A DNA stretch of 64,000 bases, taken from the NCBI RefSeq assembly GCF_014109805.1, contig NZ_CP059400.1, forward strand, positions 1,396,001 to 1,460,000, written 5' to 3'. Shown piece after piece: positions 1 through 9,214 of this stretch; the first letter of the stretch is position 1, and each line of letters opens with the position of its first letter. The translations under genes and the position numbers were made by a program. The notes under the pieces were generated by a model. That model made no database searches. It was not told the origin of the DNA and was given only the letters and a program-made list of their open reading frames with translations. The DNA comes from Legionella sp. PC1000 (GTDB lineage Bacteria > Pseudomonadota > Gammaproteobacteria > Legionellales > Legionellaceae).

Positions 1-539
1 CCAATCGTTTCATAGTTATCTCCTAGTTCAATACCGATTTCTGCTAAAAGCGGTTTTGCTTCCAATAGAAACTCATAAAAATTTCCGCTATAACGTTCGT
101 ACTCGCCTGAACCATAGAAAGATTTTCTATTTGATTTTACTGCTGGCATTTGACCTGTTCCTTCATAAAAAATACCGCACAATTTAGAGATATATATCTG
201 GGTTTTCGAATACCGTTGAGGAATAATTATATTCCAGTGAAGAGCATCAGTATGCTTGTTGATGGTATTTTTTGTAGAGTTAATCGTCTCTTGATTTCGC
301 AAGGAATTCTTTTCTAAAGGAATCAAGGATTTTTCCAAATCACGTACTGTTTTTCTAATTAATTTTTTATCATGCTCTTTCGATTTCAGCTTAAATTCTT
401 CTCTTATTCTTTCTCTATATTGAATACATGAATGAAGTTCTCGAAAATGCTTCACCAAATCAAAGTTAGGATTAAAAGAAAACATTATTTTTAATTTGTT
501 TACAAATTGTTCCCATGTCCATGGTTTGTCATCGCTCAT
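1..539 (-). CDS. Hypothetical protein, C-terminus outside window
   Basis: An open frame runs leftward from an ATG at 539 to the window edge with no stop, so at least 179 residues are encoded. It begins MSDDKPWTWEQF. A strongly charged stretch follows (about residues 35-75, rich in K, R and E) that is probably helical or coiled coil. The start overlaps the integrase stop by four bases (ATGA), which suggests translational coupling. I do not recognise the family. Its position directly downstream of the integrase suggests cargo or an accessory factor of the integrative element. Confidence 0.6.
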   Translation of the reverse strand, partial: MSDDKPWTWEQFVNKLKIMFSFNPNFDLVKHFRELHSCIQYRERIREEFKLKSKEHDKKLIRKTVRDLEKSLIPLEKNSLRNQETINSTKNTINKHTDALHWNIIIPQRYSKTQIYISKLCGIFYEGTGQMPAVKSNRKSFYGSGEYERYSGNFYEFLLEAKPLLAEIGIELGDNYETI

Positions 540-1780
540 TTTATGCCCCTAAAATTAATAATTTTGCTGTCTTCAACCTCATAAATAACTTCATTAAGCT
601 TCTGCGCCCATGCTTCCAAGGCATTTAGCTTTTCATTATCATACCCATGTCGATCATATATAGCGGTGACACTACTCTCGACATGGTTTAATATTTTGCT
701 AACTACTAATCGTGGAATTCCCATAGAAGTGATATGAGAAGCAACAGTTCTTCTGAGATCATGGGGTGTCCATGCTTTCACGCCAATAAAAGAGCTACGA
801 CGTACAGCATGATCAATAGAGGTACCCCTTATATGGGTATCTTTTAATTTTGCTGGGAAAAGAAAATTAGAGTTACCACTTAATTGTTTTGTTTCTTCTA
901 GTAATTTTTTAGCGAATGTAGTTAAAGGCACTCTATGAGCTTGACCATTTTTTGCTTTTGCTGCTGGAATAGTCCACCATCCGGACTTCATGTCAATTTC
1001 AGACCATTCCGCTGAGATGATTTCTCCTTTGCGTTGCCCTAGAACAAGTTGCAATTTTAGTACGAGTTTAGTTTGCTCTGACATTTTGATGTCGTGCGTC
1101 GTATTTTGATTGGGTATTTTTTCCAATGCATGCCACAGGATTTTGATCTCCTCGGCAGATAACACACGATCACGTTGATTTTCTTTTGCAACTGGTTTAA
1201 CGGAAGTGCAGGGGCTTATAGTGATAATGTCTCGTTCTACAGCAAAATTAAACATACGACGAATACAAGCAAATCCTCTGTTTGCTGCGATTGGGGCACC
1301 TCGTTCTTTTATTTGATCAAGCAGAAGAATAACTTGTCTTTTAGTTATTTCATTTGCTTTTAACTTGCCCCAAAAGGGTTTAACTTCTTTGTATAAAAAT
1401 CTTTGATCTTCTTGCCAGGAGCGTTTTCTTGGTTTAGCCCAAACTTCAATATATTCCTCTATCAATGCATTTACTGTAGATGCATCGCGCTCTGCAATTT
1501 TTACATTTTTCTTTTCAAGCGCAGGGTCTTTTCCTTCTTCTAACATTTTTAATGCTTCGCGATGTAGTTTTCTTGCATCAGCTAAAGAGCAGTGAGGATA
1601 TTTCCCTAATGTCATCCGTCTTTTACGTCCATGAAAATGATAAATATATATAAAACTTTTCTCACCAGAAGGAAAAATTGTAATTCCAAAGCCATTCCCA
1701 CTTTTTTCACGAATATCGCGAGGCTTTATTTGTCCTTCCTCTGGTTTAAACGCATTAATTTCTTTATCTGTCCATTTCAT
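536..1780 (-). CDS. P4-type tyrosine integrase of an integrative element
   Basis: Site-specific tyrosine recombinase of 414 aa, the usual length for P4/prophage-type integrases. The N-terminal ~90 residues match the arm-binding DUF4102-type domain (KPRDIREKSGNGFGI, then LGKYPHCSLADAR). A core-binding SAM-like domain follows (~100-200), then the catalytic domain. Visible catalytic elements are the first arginine in LGQRKGEI, the HDLRR box with His and second Arg (about 343-347), the LNHVESS histidine box and the YDRHGY tyrosine. It catalyses strand exchange between attP and a chromosomal att site. A tRNA-Thr 3' fragment lies about 280 bp upstream of its start, as expected for this family. It is intact and probably functional. 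Confidence 0.93.
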   Translation of the reverse strand: MKWTDKEINAFKPEEGQIKPRDIREKSGNGFGITIFPSGEKSFIYIYHFHGRKRRMTLGKYPHCSLADARKLHREALKMLEEGKDPALEKKNVKIAERDASTVNALIEEYIEVWAKPRKRSWQEDQRFLYKEVKPFWGKLKANEITKRQVILLLDQIKERGAPIAANRGFACIRRMFNFAVERDIITISPCTSVKPVAKENQRDRVLSAEEIKILWHALEKIPNQNTTHDIKMSEQTKLVLKLQLVLGQRKGEIISAEWSEIDMKSGWWTIPAAKAKNGQAHRVPLTTFAKKLLEETKQLSGNSNFLFPAKLKDTHIRGTSIDHAVRRSSFIGVKAWTPHDLRRTVASHITSMGIPRLVVSKILNHVESSVTAIYDRHGYDNEKLNALEAWAQKLNEVIYEVEDSKIINFRGIK

Positions 1781-2060
1781 ATTTAAACCTTATAACTTTA
1801 TTTAGTGACAAAAGTGACAGATGTGACACCTGTAAAAACTTTTATTTTTCGGAAGCATACATCTAATGATTCATAATGGGAAGAACGTTTTATTAAAAAG
1901 TTCCTTTAAACGTTCCCTTTATATGATGGCAATTGGCGAAGTGTGATGATTAACGATGAATAAGAAAAATCATTATACTTCAATGGCTTGTAGTAATTTT
2001 TGAATATGTTTTTATTTTTAATGAACTTTGATGAAGTCTCATGAAGCAGGTATATGGTTC

Positions 2061-2104
2061 GATTCGTAATCAGAAGGTCCGCAGTTCGATTCTGCGCAGC
2101 GGCA
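2061..2104 (+). other. tRNA-Thr(CGT) 3' fragment, probable att site
   Basis: These 44 bases read as the 3' part of a tRNA: anticodon loop TTCGTAA (anticodon CGT, Thr), the 3' anticodon strand, a perfect T-arm (CGCAG / CTGCG around TTCGATT) and the acceptor strand CAGCGGC plus A. To the left, no D-arm or 5' acceptor strand is present, so tRNA identity is lost at the 5' side of the anticodon arm. With the integrase to the left, this is best read as the right-hand att repeat of an element whose intact tRNA-Thr copy lies beyond the left edge. The rest of 1781-2146 holds no other gene. Confidence 0.75.
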
Positions 2105-2146
2105 TTGTAAAATCAATAAGTTAAGAATGTCTTTTGAGGGCGAGTT

Positions 2147-2542
2147 TTAACTCCAAATGCGACAATCATTTTTAAATTGCTGTATAAACAGTTCATTGGG
2201 CGTTTTATAGCCGATACCCTTCCTAGGGCACCGGTTCATTTTGGCTGCTATTACATCAAGTTCCTCTTGTGTTATTAGGTTAATTTTAGCATTTTTTGGT
2301 AAGTATTTTCTTAATCGACCATTCATATTTTCATTACTTCCTTTCTGCCATGGTGAATGTGCTTCGCAATAATAAACCTCACACTTCATATGCTCTTCAA
2401 GATATTGGTGCTCAGCAAACTCAGAGCTCTGATCAAACGTAATTGTTTTCAGCATTTTTTTAGGTAATCCTTCAAACTTCGTAGTGATCTTTTCCATAAC
2501 AACCCTGGAGTGTTTACTCTTATTTTTTATGAGGAAAACCAT
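2147..2542 (-). pseudogene. IS30-family transposase, C-terminal fragment
   Basis: The 131-residue frame matches the C-terminal half of IS30-type DDE transposases: TFDQSSEFAEH (normally TFDNGxEFAxH, second Asp), HSPWQKGSNENMNG (the SPWQRGxNENxNG block with catalytic Glu) and PRKGIGYKTP. The N-terminal HTH and the first catalytic Asp are missing. An apparent remnant continues weakly to about 2565 with a stop in the way. This is an inactive remnant. Confidence 0.85.
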
Positions 2543-2552
2543 TCTGCTAAGA

Positions 2553-2693
2553 GTTTTCTATCAACGATTATGTGAGGCAGGAAAAGCTTAAATGACCGCT
2601 TTAATCGCTTGTATGCGTAAATTACTCATCATTATGAATGTTCTGATTAAGAAAAAACAATATTGGACTTTTGAACAGACGCAACTGTCTTGA
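2553..2693 (+). pseudogene. IS110-family transposase, extreme C-terminal fragment
   Basis: The plus strand from 2556 encodes FYQRLCEAGKA, an in-frame TAA, then MTALIACMRKLLIIMN and KKQYWTFE. This is nearly identical to the C-terminus of the IS110 copy at 5136-5792 on the other strand. Only the last ~45 residues remain, with the internal stop at 2589-2591. The fragment ends inside the hairpin at 2681-2715. It has no function of its own but marks an IS110 end. Confidence 0.8.
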
Positions 2694-2715
2694 AAATTTT
2701 TTTCAAGACAGTTGC
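2681..2715. repeat. IS110 terminal hairpin, left copy
   Basis: Perfect 15-bp inverted repeat (GCAACTGTCTTGAAA and its complement) around a 5-base loop. The same arm sequence recurs at 5100-5133 beside the other IS110 remnant, so it belongs to the insertion sequence end. It could also stop transcription of the transporter gene that ends at 2733. Confidence 0.75.
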
Positions 2716-2732
2716 TACTTGATGTGAAGTGT

Positions 2733-4931
2733 TCACTGATTTGAACCATGCCGATTTGATATACTTCTCCAAATGCTCCATCGTGGTTGATGATCAGTAC
2801 TGGGCCGAATTAATATCCATTGATTGTACATTTTTTTCTGGAATCCATCATTTTTCTTGAGTGTAAGCCAATAATTTAAAAAATTTAATAATTGAGGTGA
2901 GTTACGCTGTACCATATACGCAATGAGAAATGGTGCAGGAACGCCTGAAGGCACAACAGAAACATAATCAGGATGTGCCAAGACCCACACTTGAGTTTGA
3001 GCTTGGCTCCACAAAATGGCATCAATCAGATTCTGCTCGAAGGCTTGTGCAGGCGCGTTACCGCTTATATTTGGCAAGATCACAATACGCGCGTTAGGAA
3101 AGTTTTTTTGAATTAATGGAATTAAAACGGGATCATTAAATACACCGATCCTTAATTTTTCCATATTTTTTATCTGATCTGCAGTTTGAAATTGATTTTG
3201 CTTATCTTTAGGTACAATTAAAGAAACTGGACTATGAAAATACGGTCGTGTGAACATGCTGCTTGTCAATCGTTGTTCAGTTGCGTAAATGGCCGACATG
3301 GCAATATCAAACTTATTGGCTGTCAGGTCGCGAACTAAATATTGCCAAGTAAAAGGGATAAATTCGAGGCGAGAGTTCAATGCCTTGGCAAGTGCATAAG
3401 CATAGGCGATATCATAGCCGACTAATTGATTTTGTTTGTTGTAAAAAGCAAAAGGACGCATATCCGCATTAAATCCCACTCGTAATACGCCGGTTCTTTG
3501 TATACGAAATAAAGCGTCTTCTATACTTTCTTTCGATGAGATATTTTTTTCATCAAAAGATGGCATGATGGTTGCCTGAGTATTAGCAACAAGTGTTCTG
3601 CTTAATGAAAATGAATTCAATCGCGTATAATTTTTTTCTCCCGGGTTGGGAAATACGCTTTTTAAAGCAAAGGTAAGCATGAAGAGTAACGCATAAGCGA
3701 CGATGAAATGACCAGCTATTTTTTTATAGTTTATTCTTGCATATCCAAAGAACACGAAAGTACCAATGATAGAAATAAAGGCAAAACCCATGACAGACAA
3801 TAACACTTGTCCATAGCGAATAAGTGGCAATAAGCTCATATAAAGATTAACTGTATCGATAGGCAAGCTCACCCAATTAGCAAGAAAAGCAACAGAGTTA
3901 ATAGAACTCGATGGTGATCCAATTGATGAGAGATATGAAACAACAGGCAGAAAGATATATTGCAAGTTATTAATTGGCGAATTGAAATAGAGTGAGGCAA
4001 ACAAGATGAAAAGATATACAAAGAAATTGCCTAATTGTGCGAGAGGATAATTGATCAGTAAGATTGTTTTAATGATATCTTTGTTTTCTTTCGTATCGAC
4101 CTCATATTTTTTATGAGCAATAAACTTTTCTGTAGTTTTTTGTATATAGGGTAATGCAACGACAGATAATGTCGTGATGGCAGATATAATAAGTGCATCT
4201 CGAAGTTCAGGCAGGATTTCTTTATATCGAATATTAGTAAAAGAAGAAATCGTGATGGGGATGATCCAGAAAATAAGCAATAAAATACCAATAAGAAATA
4301 AAATCAAAAATATGCTGAGATCATATAATTGGTTGAATTTTATTGTTCCAGAAATATAAGCCAATAAGGCAAAGGTAGCAATAGGAGCGAACTTAACCAG
4401 CCGATTCCAAAATAATAGGCAGGTGTCGCTTATTGTTTCCAATACACTAAACAGGGTTGATTTATTTGGTATGAGCTGAAGTATGAATCCAAATAAGATA
4501 CAAAAAATTACAACAGCCGGAATATAGTTATTTGTTAAATCATAAAATAGATTTTCTGGCAGTAGAAAATCTAAAATTCCTGATTGTTGAGGAGCGTTTG
4601 TTTGTTCGTAGGTTGATAATGTGGTCCCTAATGGTATTGCTTGGGCTAATATAATCAATGTGCCATAGGTAAGTAACAATAATAAAAAATAGACCCATAT
4701 CTTTTTTAATAGCTTGATTGAAAGCGAGGGCGATAAATCTCCAAGGCTGACTAACAGTGTGGACATAATATAAGGGAACACAACGGTTTCCATTAACATT
4801 GTATAAATTCTACCTATGGGTTCAAAAATGACTGCCTTATCTCCGATCAGCAATCCTGTCAGAACACCAACAATAACCGCTATGATTACTTGTAGTGGTA
4901 GAGAGATAGAAAAAAGTTTTTTAAAAATCAT
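2733..4931 (-). CDS. Dicarboxylate/amino-acid symporter fused to a solute-binding protein
   Basis: 732-aa protein in two parts. Residues ~1-425 are strongly hydrophobic with about nine or ten membrane segments and resemble the sodium:dicarboxylate symporter family (DAACS/SDF), for example the N-terminal block VVFPYIMSTLLVSLGDLSP and serine-rich loop SSPSSSIN. The canonical NMDGT motif is not visible. Residues ~470-700 are a bacterial type-3 periplasmic solute-binding domain (RTGVLRVGFNADMRPFAFYN, VGYDIAYAYALAKAL, FDIAMSAIYATEQR). One chain would thus carry a membrane carrier and a periplasmic ligand trap for amino acids or dicarboxylates. It sits between two inverted IS110 ends, which suggests mobilisation. 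The substrate is inferred from family only. Confidence 0.85.
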   Translation of the reverse strand: MIFKKLFSISLPLQVIIAVIVGVLTGLLIGDKAVIFEPIGRIYTMLMETVVFPYIMSTLLVSLGDLSPSLSIKLLKKIWVYFLLLLLTYGTLIILAQAIPLGTTLSTYEQTNAPQQSGILDFLLPENLFYDLTNNYIPAVVIFCILFGFILQLIPNKSTLFSVLETISDTCLLFWNRLVKFAPIATFALLAYISGTIKFNQLYDLSIFLILFLIGILLLIFWIIPITISSFTNIRYKEILPELRDALIISAITTLSVVALPYIQKTTEKFIAHKKYEVDTKENKDIIKTILLINYPLAQLGNFFVYLFILFASLYFNSPINNLQYIFLPVVSYLSSIGSPSSSINSVAFLANWVSLPIDTVNLYMSLLPLIRYGQVLLSVMGFAFISIIGTFVFFGYARINYKKIAGHFIVAYALLFMLTFALKSVFPNPGEKNYTRLNSFSLSRTLVANTQATIMPSFDEKNISSKESIEDALFRIQRTGVLRVGFNADMRPFAFYNKQNQLVGYDIAYAYALAKALNSRLEFIPFTWQYLVRDLTANKFDIAMSAIYATEQRLTSSMFTRPYFHSPVSLIVPKDKQNQFQTADQIKNMEKLRIGVFNDPVLIPLIQKNFPNARIVILPNISGNAPAQAFEQNLIDAILWSQAQTQVWVLAHPDYVSVVPSGVPAPFLIAYMVQRNSPQLLNFLNYWLTLKKNDGFQKKMYNQWILIRPSTDHQPRWSIWRSISNRHGSNQ

Positions 4932-5099
4932 TATGATCTAATCCTTGGTGTTATTTGTCCTTTCTCACCAAGTTATTTTAATGATTTAAATCACAGAATG
5001 CATGCAATAAATATTTTATTAACCCGCAAGTTATAGCGTCTTCCAGTGAGCTAGGGAATAGTTTCTAACCAAGGCGAAAAAAATCAACTAAAACAAGTA

Positions 5100-5133
5100 G
5101 CAACTGTCTTGAATTAAAAATCAAGACAGTTGC
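5100..5133. repeat. IS110 terminal hairpin, right copy
   Basis: 13-bp perfect inverted repeat (GCAACTGTCTTGA / TCAAGACAGTTGC) with an 8-base loop, just past the stop codon of the IS110 remnant at 5136. It has the same arm as the hairpin at 2681-2715. The two hairpins bracket the transporter gene. Confidence 0.75.
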
Positions 5134-5135
5134 AT

Positions 5136-5792
<657 letters not shown>

Positions 5793-5971
5793 GATAATAG
5801 AGCCTAAATAACTGGATTAAGAGATAATAGATAGGTTTATATTTTATTGCCTACATAAACTTTTAGTTTAACTGTATAATAAAAAATAAACTAATTTCCA
5901 TTTGATGAATAATATAATTCAATATCCAATTTGGTTCTCCCTGCGGTCCAAATTGGAGACATAATGAAAGG

Positions 5972-6518
5972 TTATGCTATTTTTGTAGGCTGAATATCAA
6001 TAACATCAGCAGATTTAGAGACTCCCATACACTTCAAAACATAATCAGTAACAAGCTGCATGGGTTTTCTTAATCGTTCAACATCAACAATAATGTATCC
6101 TGCGGTCACATCATTACTCATCTTATGGTTCATTAAACGCTTTAAAGCATAAGCAGGGATATCCAGACTTTCTGCAATGGTAATGAATGTTCGTCTCAAA
6201 TCATGTATTGTGAAATGAACACCCGAATTTTTTGTCACATGTGCCATTTGTTTGCGTGGTTCAATAATATGGCCTGCGGCTCCTGGTCCTGGGGAAAACA
6301 TAGTCGTTCATTGCTTTTGTCTTTCTAGCGATCAACAAATCATAAAGGGGAAGGGTATGGGCTTCATTGTTTTTTGTTTTATTAATAGTAAATGTTTTCG
6401 CTTTTAAGTCGATGTCAGACCATTTTAATGTAGTACCCTTGCTGGATATTGCAAATTTCTTTGTAATTTCATACCCTTGAGGACATTTATAGTTGCCAGA
6501 ATCTTCAAGGATGTACAA
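5972..6518 (-). pseudogene. Tyrosine integrase remnant with single-base frameshift
   Basis: Two overlapping minus-strand frames together encode the C-terminal catalytic domain of a phage-type integrase: LKWSDIDLKAKTFTI and DYVFP in one frame, then PGPGAAGHIIEPRK, IHDLRRTFITIAESL (HxxR) and LMNHKMSNDVTAGYI (histidine and tyrosine boxes) in the other. The frames join at a run of four G (plus strand 6291-6294). Removing one G restores VFPGPGAAG. The first ~200 residues, including the arm-binding domain, are absent, so it is dead even if the frameshift is a read error. Its 3' end shares ~48 bp with the TraD remnant at 11044. Confidence 0.85.
5992..6039 (-). repeat. ~48-bp imperfect direct repeat, copy A
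   Basis: This stretch codes for the last residues of the integrase remnant (KCMGVSKSADVIDIQP). It matches 11067-11114, same strand and same reading frame (KCMGVIKSADIIGIRP), at roughly 80% of bases by eye. The two copies flank the 5-kb block with the beta-barrel, AbiE and Fic genes. Confidence 0.7.
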
Positions 6519-7256
6519 ATGATACTAAGAATAATCGCCACTTTAGTTTTGCTCTTTGCGTTCTCCAGTTTGAGTTGGAGTATAGAAAAGAAAGGCTTAA
6601 TAAACATTCCTGGATTATATCTTGGACTATCCGTAATTAAAGATACTGCATCTTATAATTTTGAGCGAATCGAATCCAGCAATGCCCTACCTTTCCTCGA
6701 TTTTGATCATTTTGACTGGCATGGTTCAGGTTATGGAGGTGAACTTTTTTTGGGGTATGGGAAGAGATTTATAAATAATTTTTATCTTGCTTTAGAAGGC
6801 TTTTATAACGCCAGCTCCAATGAGGGGAATATTGAATTCACTGATTCCAATGCACTTTACACTCGAGCCCTTCATGGAACATTTCGCCAAAGATGGCAAT
6901 ACGGTATTGCAGCACGGCCAGGATTTTATTTAAATGAACACTCCCTATTATATGGCCGTATAGGATATTTGATAAGTAATATACAACTAAGTGGGGGCAT
7001 CACCCAAACTGGAGTATTAGGTAATTTTTCCGGAAAATTTTCCTCAGATAAAGATTGCCAGGGCCTACAATTGGGTTTGGGAATGGAAATAGCAGTGAAC
7101 TCCAAACTCAATGCCCGAATCGAATGGGTATGGAACACCGTGCAAGATTTTGCTAATCAATCATTGATCAAAGACTCAAATTTAAACCCATATACCACGT
7201 TTAGAACAGCATCTAATGTGACATTGGAGCAAATTAAAATAGGCTTAAGATGGTAA
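6519..7256 (+). CDS. Outer-membrane beta-barrel protein
   Basis: 245-aa protein. The start at 6519 is preferred over an upstream ATG at 6477 because an AAGG lies about nine bases before it and it begins with a clean signal peptide (MILRIIATLVLLFAFSSLSWS). The rest has alternating-residue, aromatic-rich strands typical of small OmpA/opacity-like porin barrels (LYLGLSV, GGELFLGYGKRF, YGIAARPGFYLN, LQLGLGMEIA) and ends in ...LEQIKIGLRW with a C-terminal aromatic, the usual BAM signal. Its 5' end overlaps the integrase remnant on the other strand. The role is unknown; possibly surface or adhesion. Confidence 0.75.
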   Translation: MILRIIATLVLLFAFSSLSWSIEKKGLINIPGLYLGLSVIKDTASYNFERIESSNALPFLDFDHFDWHGSGYGGELFLGYGKRFINNFYLALEGFYNASSNEGNIEFTDSNALYTRALHGTFRQRWQYGIAARPGFYLNEHSLLYGRIGYLISNIQLSGGITQTGVLGNFSGKFSSDKDCQGLQLGLGMEIAVNSKLNARIEWVWNTVQDFANQSLIKDSNLNPYTTFRTASNVTLEQIKIGLRW

Positions 7257-7343
7257 TCAAAATTAGGAACGCTGTGAATAGTTCGAATCATCCTTTGGTA
7301 ACTCTCAAATCATATGAATATGTTCAGGTAAAATTACATAACC

Positions 7344-7615
7344 TCAGCTCGATATAAGTATTCCCAAATTTTTCTCAAGTGCATGGATTTTTAGGGAAGG
7401 TTTTCTCGTTTTGAGCATATAAGCTGCTAACCATGATAAGAGGTTAATAACAAAATTATCAGGCTTATGATGTCTCGTGTGTTCAATTTGGCAAATTGAT
7501 TTTAATTGTTCAATAACTGTTTCGACAATGCTGCGTTGTCCAAGGAAATATTTTTCAAAAGGTGAGAGCATTTTGGATTTCATATTTCTGCGTACCTTTG
7601 TAGCTTTTCTATCGC
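7344..7615 (-). pseudogene. IS982-family transposase, C-terminal fragment
   Basis: The frame reads RKATKVRRNMKSKML, then LGQRSIVETVIEQLKS, IEHTRHHKPDNFVINLLSWLAAY and KPSL. This is the C-terminal signature of IS982 transposases (RxxIETVxxQLKxxxxIEHSRHR). Stops appear immediately upstream (about 7616-7625), so only the last ~90 residues remain. Confidence 0.85.
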
Positions 7616-7627
7616 TTTATTATCTTA

Positions 7628-7785
7628 GAATTAACAACATAGTGTGCCCCCATCTGCTTGGCTTCGGCTTCTTTATCAGGAAAACGCCGTTACTTCGCAT
7701 CCCCATTTATTGAGAAACTGTAACGCCATATGGCCAAGTCCTCCAATACCGATCACTCCTTCACGGTGAGTGGGACGAACATCAG
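7628..7785 (-). pseudogene. Zinc-dependent alcohol dehydrogenase remnant
   Basis: The minus strand encodes [17 protein letters not shown] and [11 protein letters not shown], the NAD(P)-binding Rossmann motif of cinnamyl-alcohol-dehydrogenase-type zinc ADHs. After a one-base shift it continues [18 protein letters not shown]. Only ~50 residues survive, with no catalytic zinc domain. The fragment stops where the toxin-antitoxin promoter begins and borders the IS982 fragment on the other side. Confidence 0.8.
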
Positions 7786-7788
7786 ATG

Positions 7789-7834
7789 AAGTGTCGTATT
7801 TTTGTTTTGAAAAGTGTCGTATTTTTGCTATAAT
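7789..7834 (+). promoter_or_regulatory. Promoter and repeated operator of the AbiE-like operon
   Basis: Two identical 16-base direct repeats (AAGTGTCGTATTTTTG) lie at 7789-7804 and 7812-7827, 23 bases start to start. They flank or overlap a strong sigma-70 promoter: TTGAAA at 7807-7812, a 16-base spacer and TATAAT at 7829-7834. The antitoxin begins 33 bases further on. AbiE-type antitoxins repress their own operon, so these repeats are likely its operator (inference). Confidence 0.7.
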
Positions 7835-7866
7835 CATGTTATAAGAAACTCTCGGAAAACAGAGCC

Positions 7867-8277
7867 ATGTCACGCGTATCACTTAGAAGTAGAATTGAGA
7901 AAAAGATCGGCCGATCTAAACGGCAGGTTTTTTTACGCTCTGATTTTGAAAAATTAAGTGATTATGATCAAGTGGGCAGAGCATTAAAAGAATTATCCAG
8001 AGAAGGAAAGTTGCTCAAAATAGGTTATGGTTTGTATGCAAAAGCTAGAATAAATAGAATTACTGGCAAACCTATGCTTGCTGCTGAAGGAGGGTTTACA
8101 GCCATCTCTAGAGAAGCATTAACTCGACTTGGTGTAAAGTGGCAATACTCCAATGCAACGAAATCTTATCTCACGAACTCTACACAAATACCCGCAAATG
8201 CTGAGTTTGTCGTAAAAAGCAGGTTTAACCGTAAAATAGGAACAGATAAATTTACCCTAAAGGTTGTTAGCCCTTAA
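7867..8277 (+). CDS. AbiEi-like antitoxin with winged-helix domain
   Basis: 136-aa basic protein. The N-terminal ~60 residues form a winged-helix-like domain ([20 protein letters not shown], then [23 protein letters not shown]), as in DUF6088/AbiEi antitoxins, which bind the operon promoter. The C-terminal part is short compared with classical AbiEi. Its stop overlaps the next start by one base (TAATG), and the downstream gene is an AbiEii nucleotidyltransferase, which supports an antitoxin role. The ribosome-binding site is weak. Confidence 0.75.
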   Translation: MSRVSLRSRIEKKIGRSKRQVFLRSDFEKLSDYDQVGRALKELSREGKLLKIGYGLYAKARINRITGKPMLAAEGGFTAISREALTRLGVKWQYSNATKSYLTNSTQIPANAEFVVKSRFNRKIGTDKFTLKVVSP

Positions 8278-9214
8278 TGGAAGAAATAGACCCTACGATT
8301 TTTGCAGATGTTGCTGATGCTCTTGGTATAGAAGAACCAGTTCTCGTAGAAAAGGACTACTATGCTATTCAATTATTAAAGTTGCTTCATTCTATCAATG
8401 ATCCTGGATATTCAATTGTTTTTGCAGGTGGGACTTGCTTATCCAAGGCTCACATAGAAATATTTCGTATGTCTGAAGATGTGGATATCAAGTTAATACC
8501 ATCCTCGGATGTTCAAAACGAAACGAGAGGACAGCAACGAAAATTACGTGGTTATCTTCATCAGAAACTTTATGCATTGTTAGATGCGCGCACAATATTT
8601 GAGTTGAGTGAAAAAAGAAAGCGCGATGAGGGCAAATATTTACAATTCCATGTGAAATATCCTCGTTTTCATCCTACCATAAGTGCCATTCGTCCTGAGA
8701 CCAGTTAGAAATAACGGAATCATCCCTTCTTGATACAACCATTAAAGCACCAATTTCTTCAATGTATTCGAAGATACTTAAATTACCTCCAGAAATTCCT
8801 CAATGTGATTGCGCATCTATCGAACTTACAGCAAGTGAAAAACTAGTGGCTTTACTCAGAAGAACCGCGTCTTATGAAAGAAATCCTTCAAGAAATGAAG
8901 ATGATACATTGGTTCGACATATTTACGATCTCCATCTCATAAATCAATCTAATGCAGATAAGAACGAAATAAGTAAATTAGTCAAGGAAGTCATTGAAAT
9001 AGATATTAAAGAGTTTGGTAACCAGCACCCTCAATTTAGAGATGATCCTTACAAAGAACTCCTATATGGTTTTGAACGGATTCAAGAACAGGAGAAGTTC
9101 AAAGTGAGATATCAAAACTTTATTGGTCCTTTAGTATACAATAAAAATCCTGCTAGCTGGGAAGAATCCATGAAATCACTGAGTGAGATTATTACGAGTT
9201 TAATAAAAATATAG
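8277..9214 (+). pseudogene. AbiEii-type nucleotidyltransferase toxin, frameshifted
   Basis: The first frame (8277-8708) carries the AbiEii motifs VEKDYYA (~24-30), GGTCLSK (51-57) and SEDVD (66-70), the nucleotidyltransferase active site. It then hits a stop. A second frame continues without gap: LEITESSLLDTTIKAP from about 8703, through ELTASEKLVALLRR and HIYDLHLI to 9214. One missing base near 8698-8704 explains the break. Restored, the protein would be ~312 aa, the normal length. The toxin would block growth by nucleotidyl transfer to tRNA or another target (family knowledge). The break may be a real inactivation or a sequencing error. Confidence 0.8.

Noticed and set aside
7260..7320. tRNA-like GTTCGAATC at about 7279-7287
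   Set aside because: No paired T-arm or acceptor stem can be formed around it.
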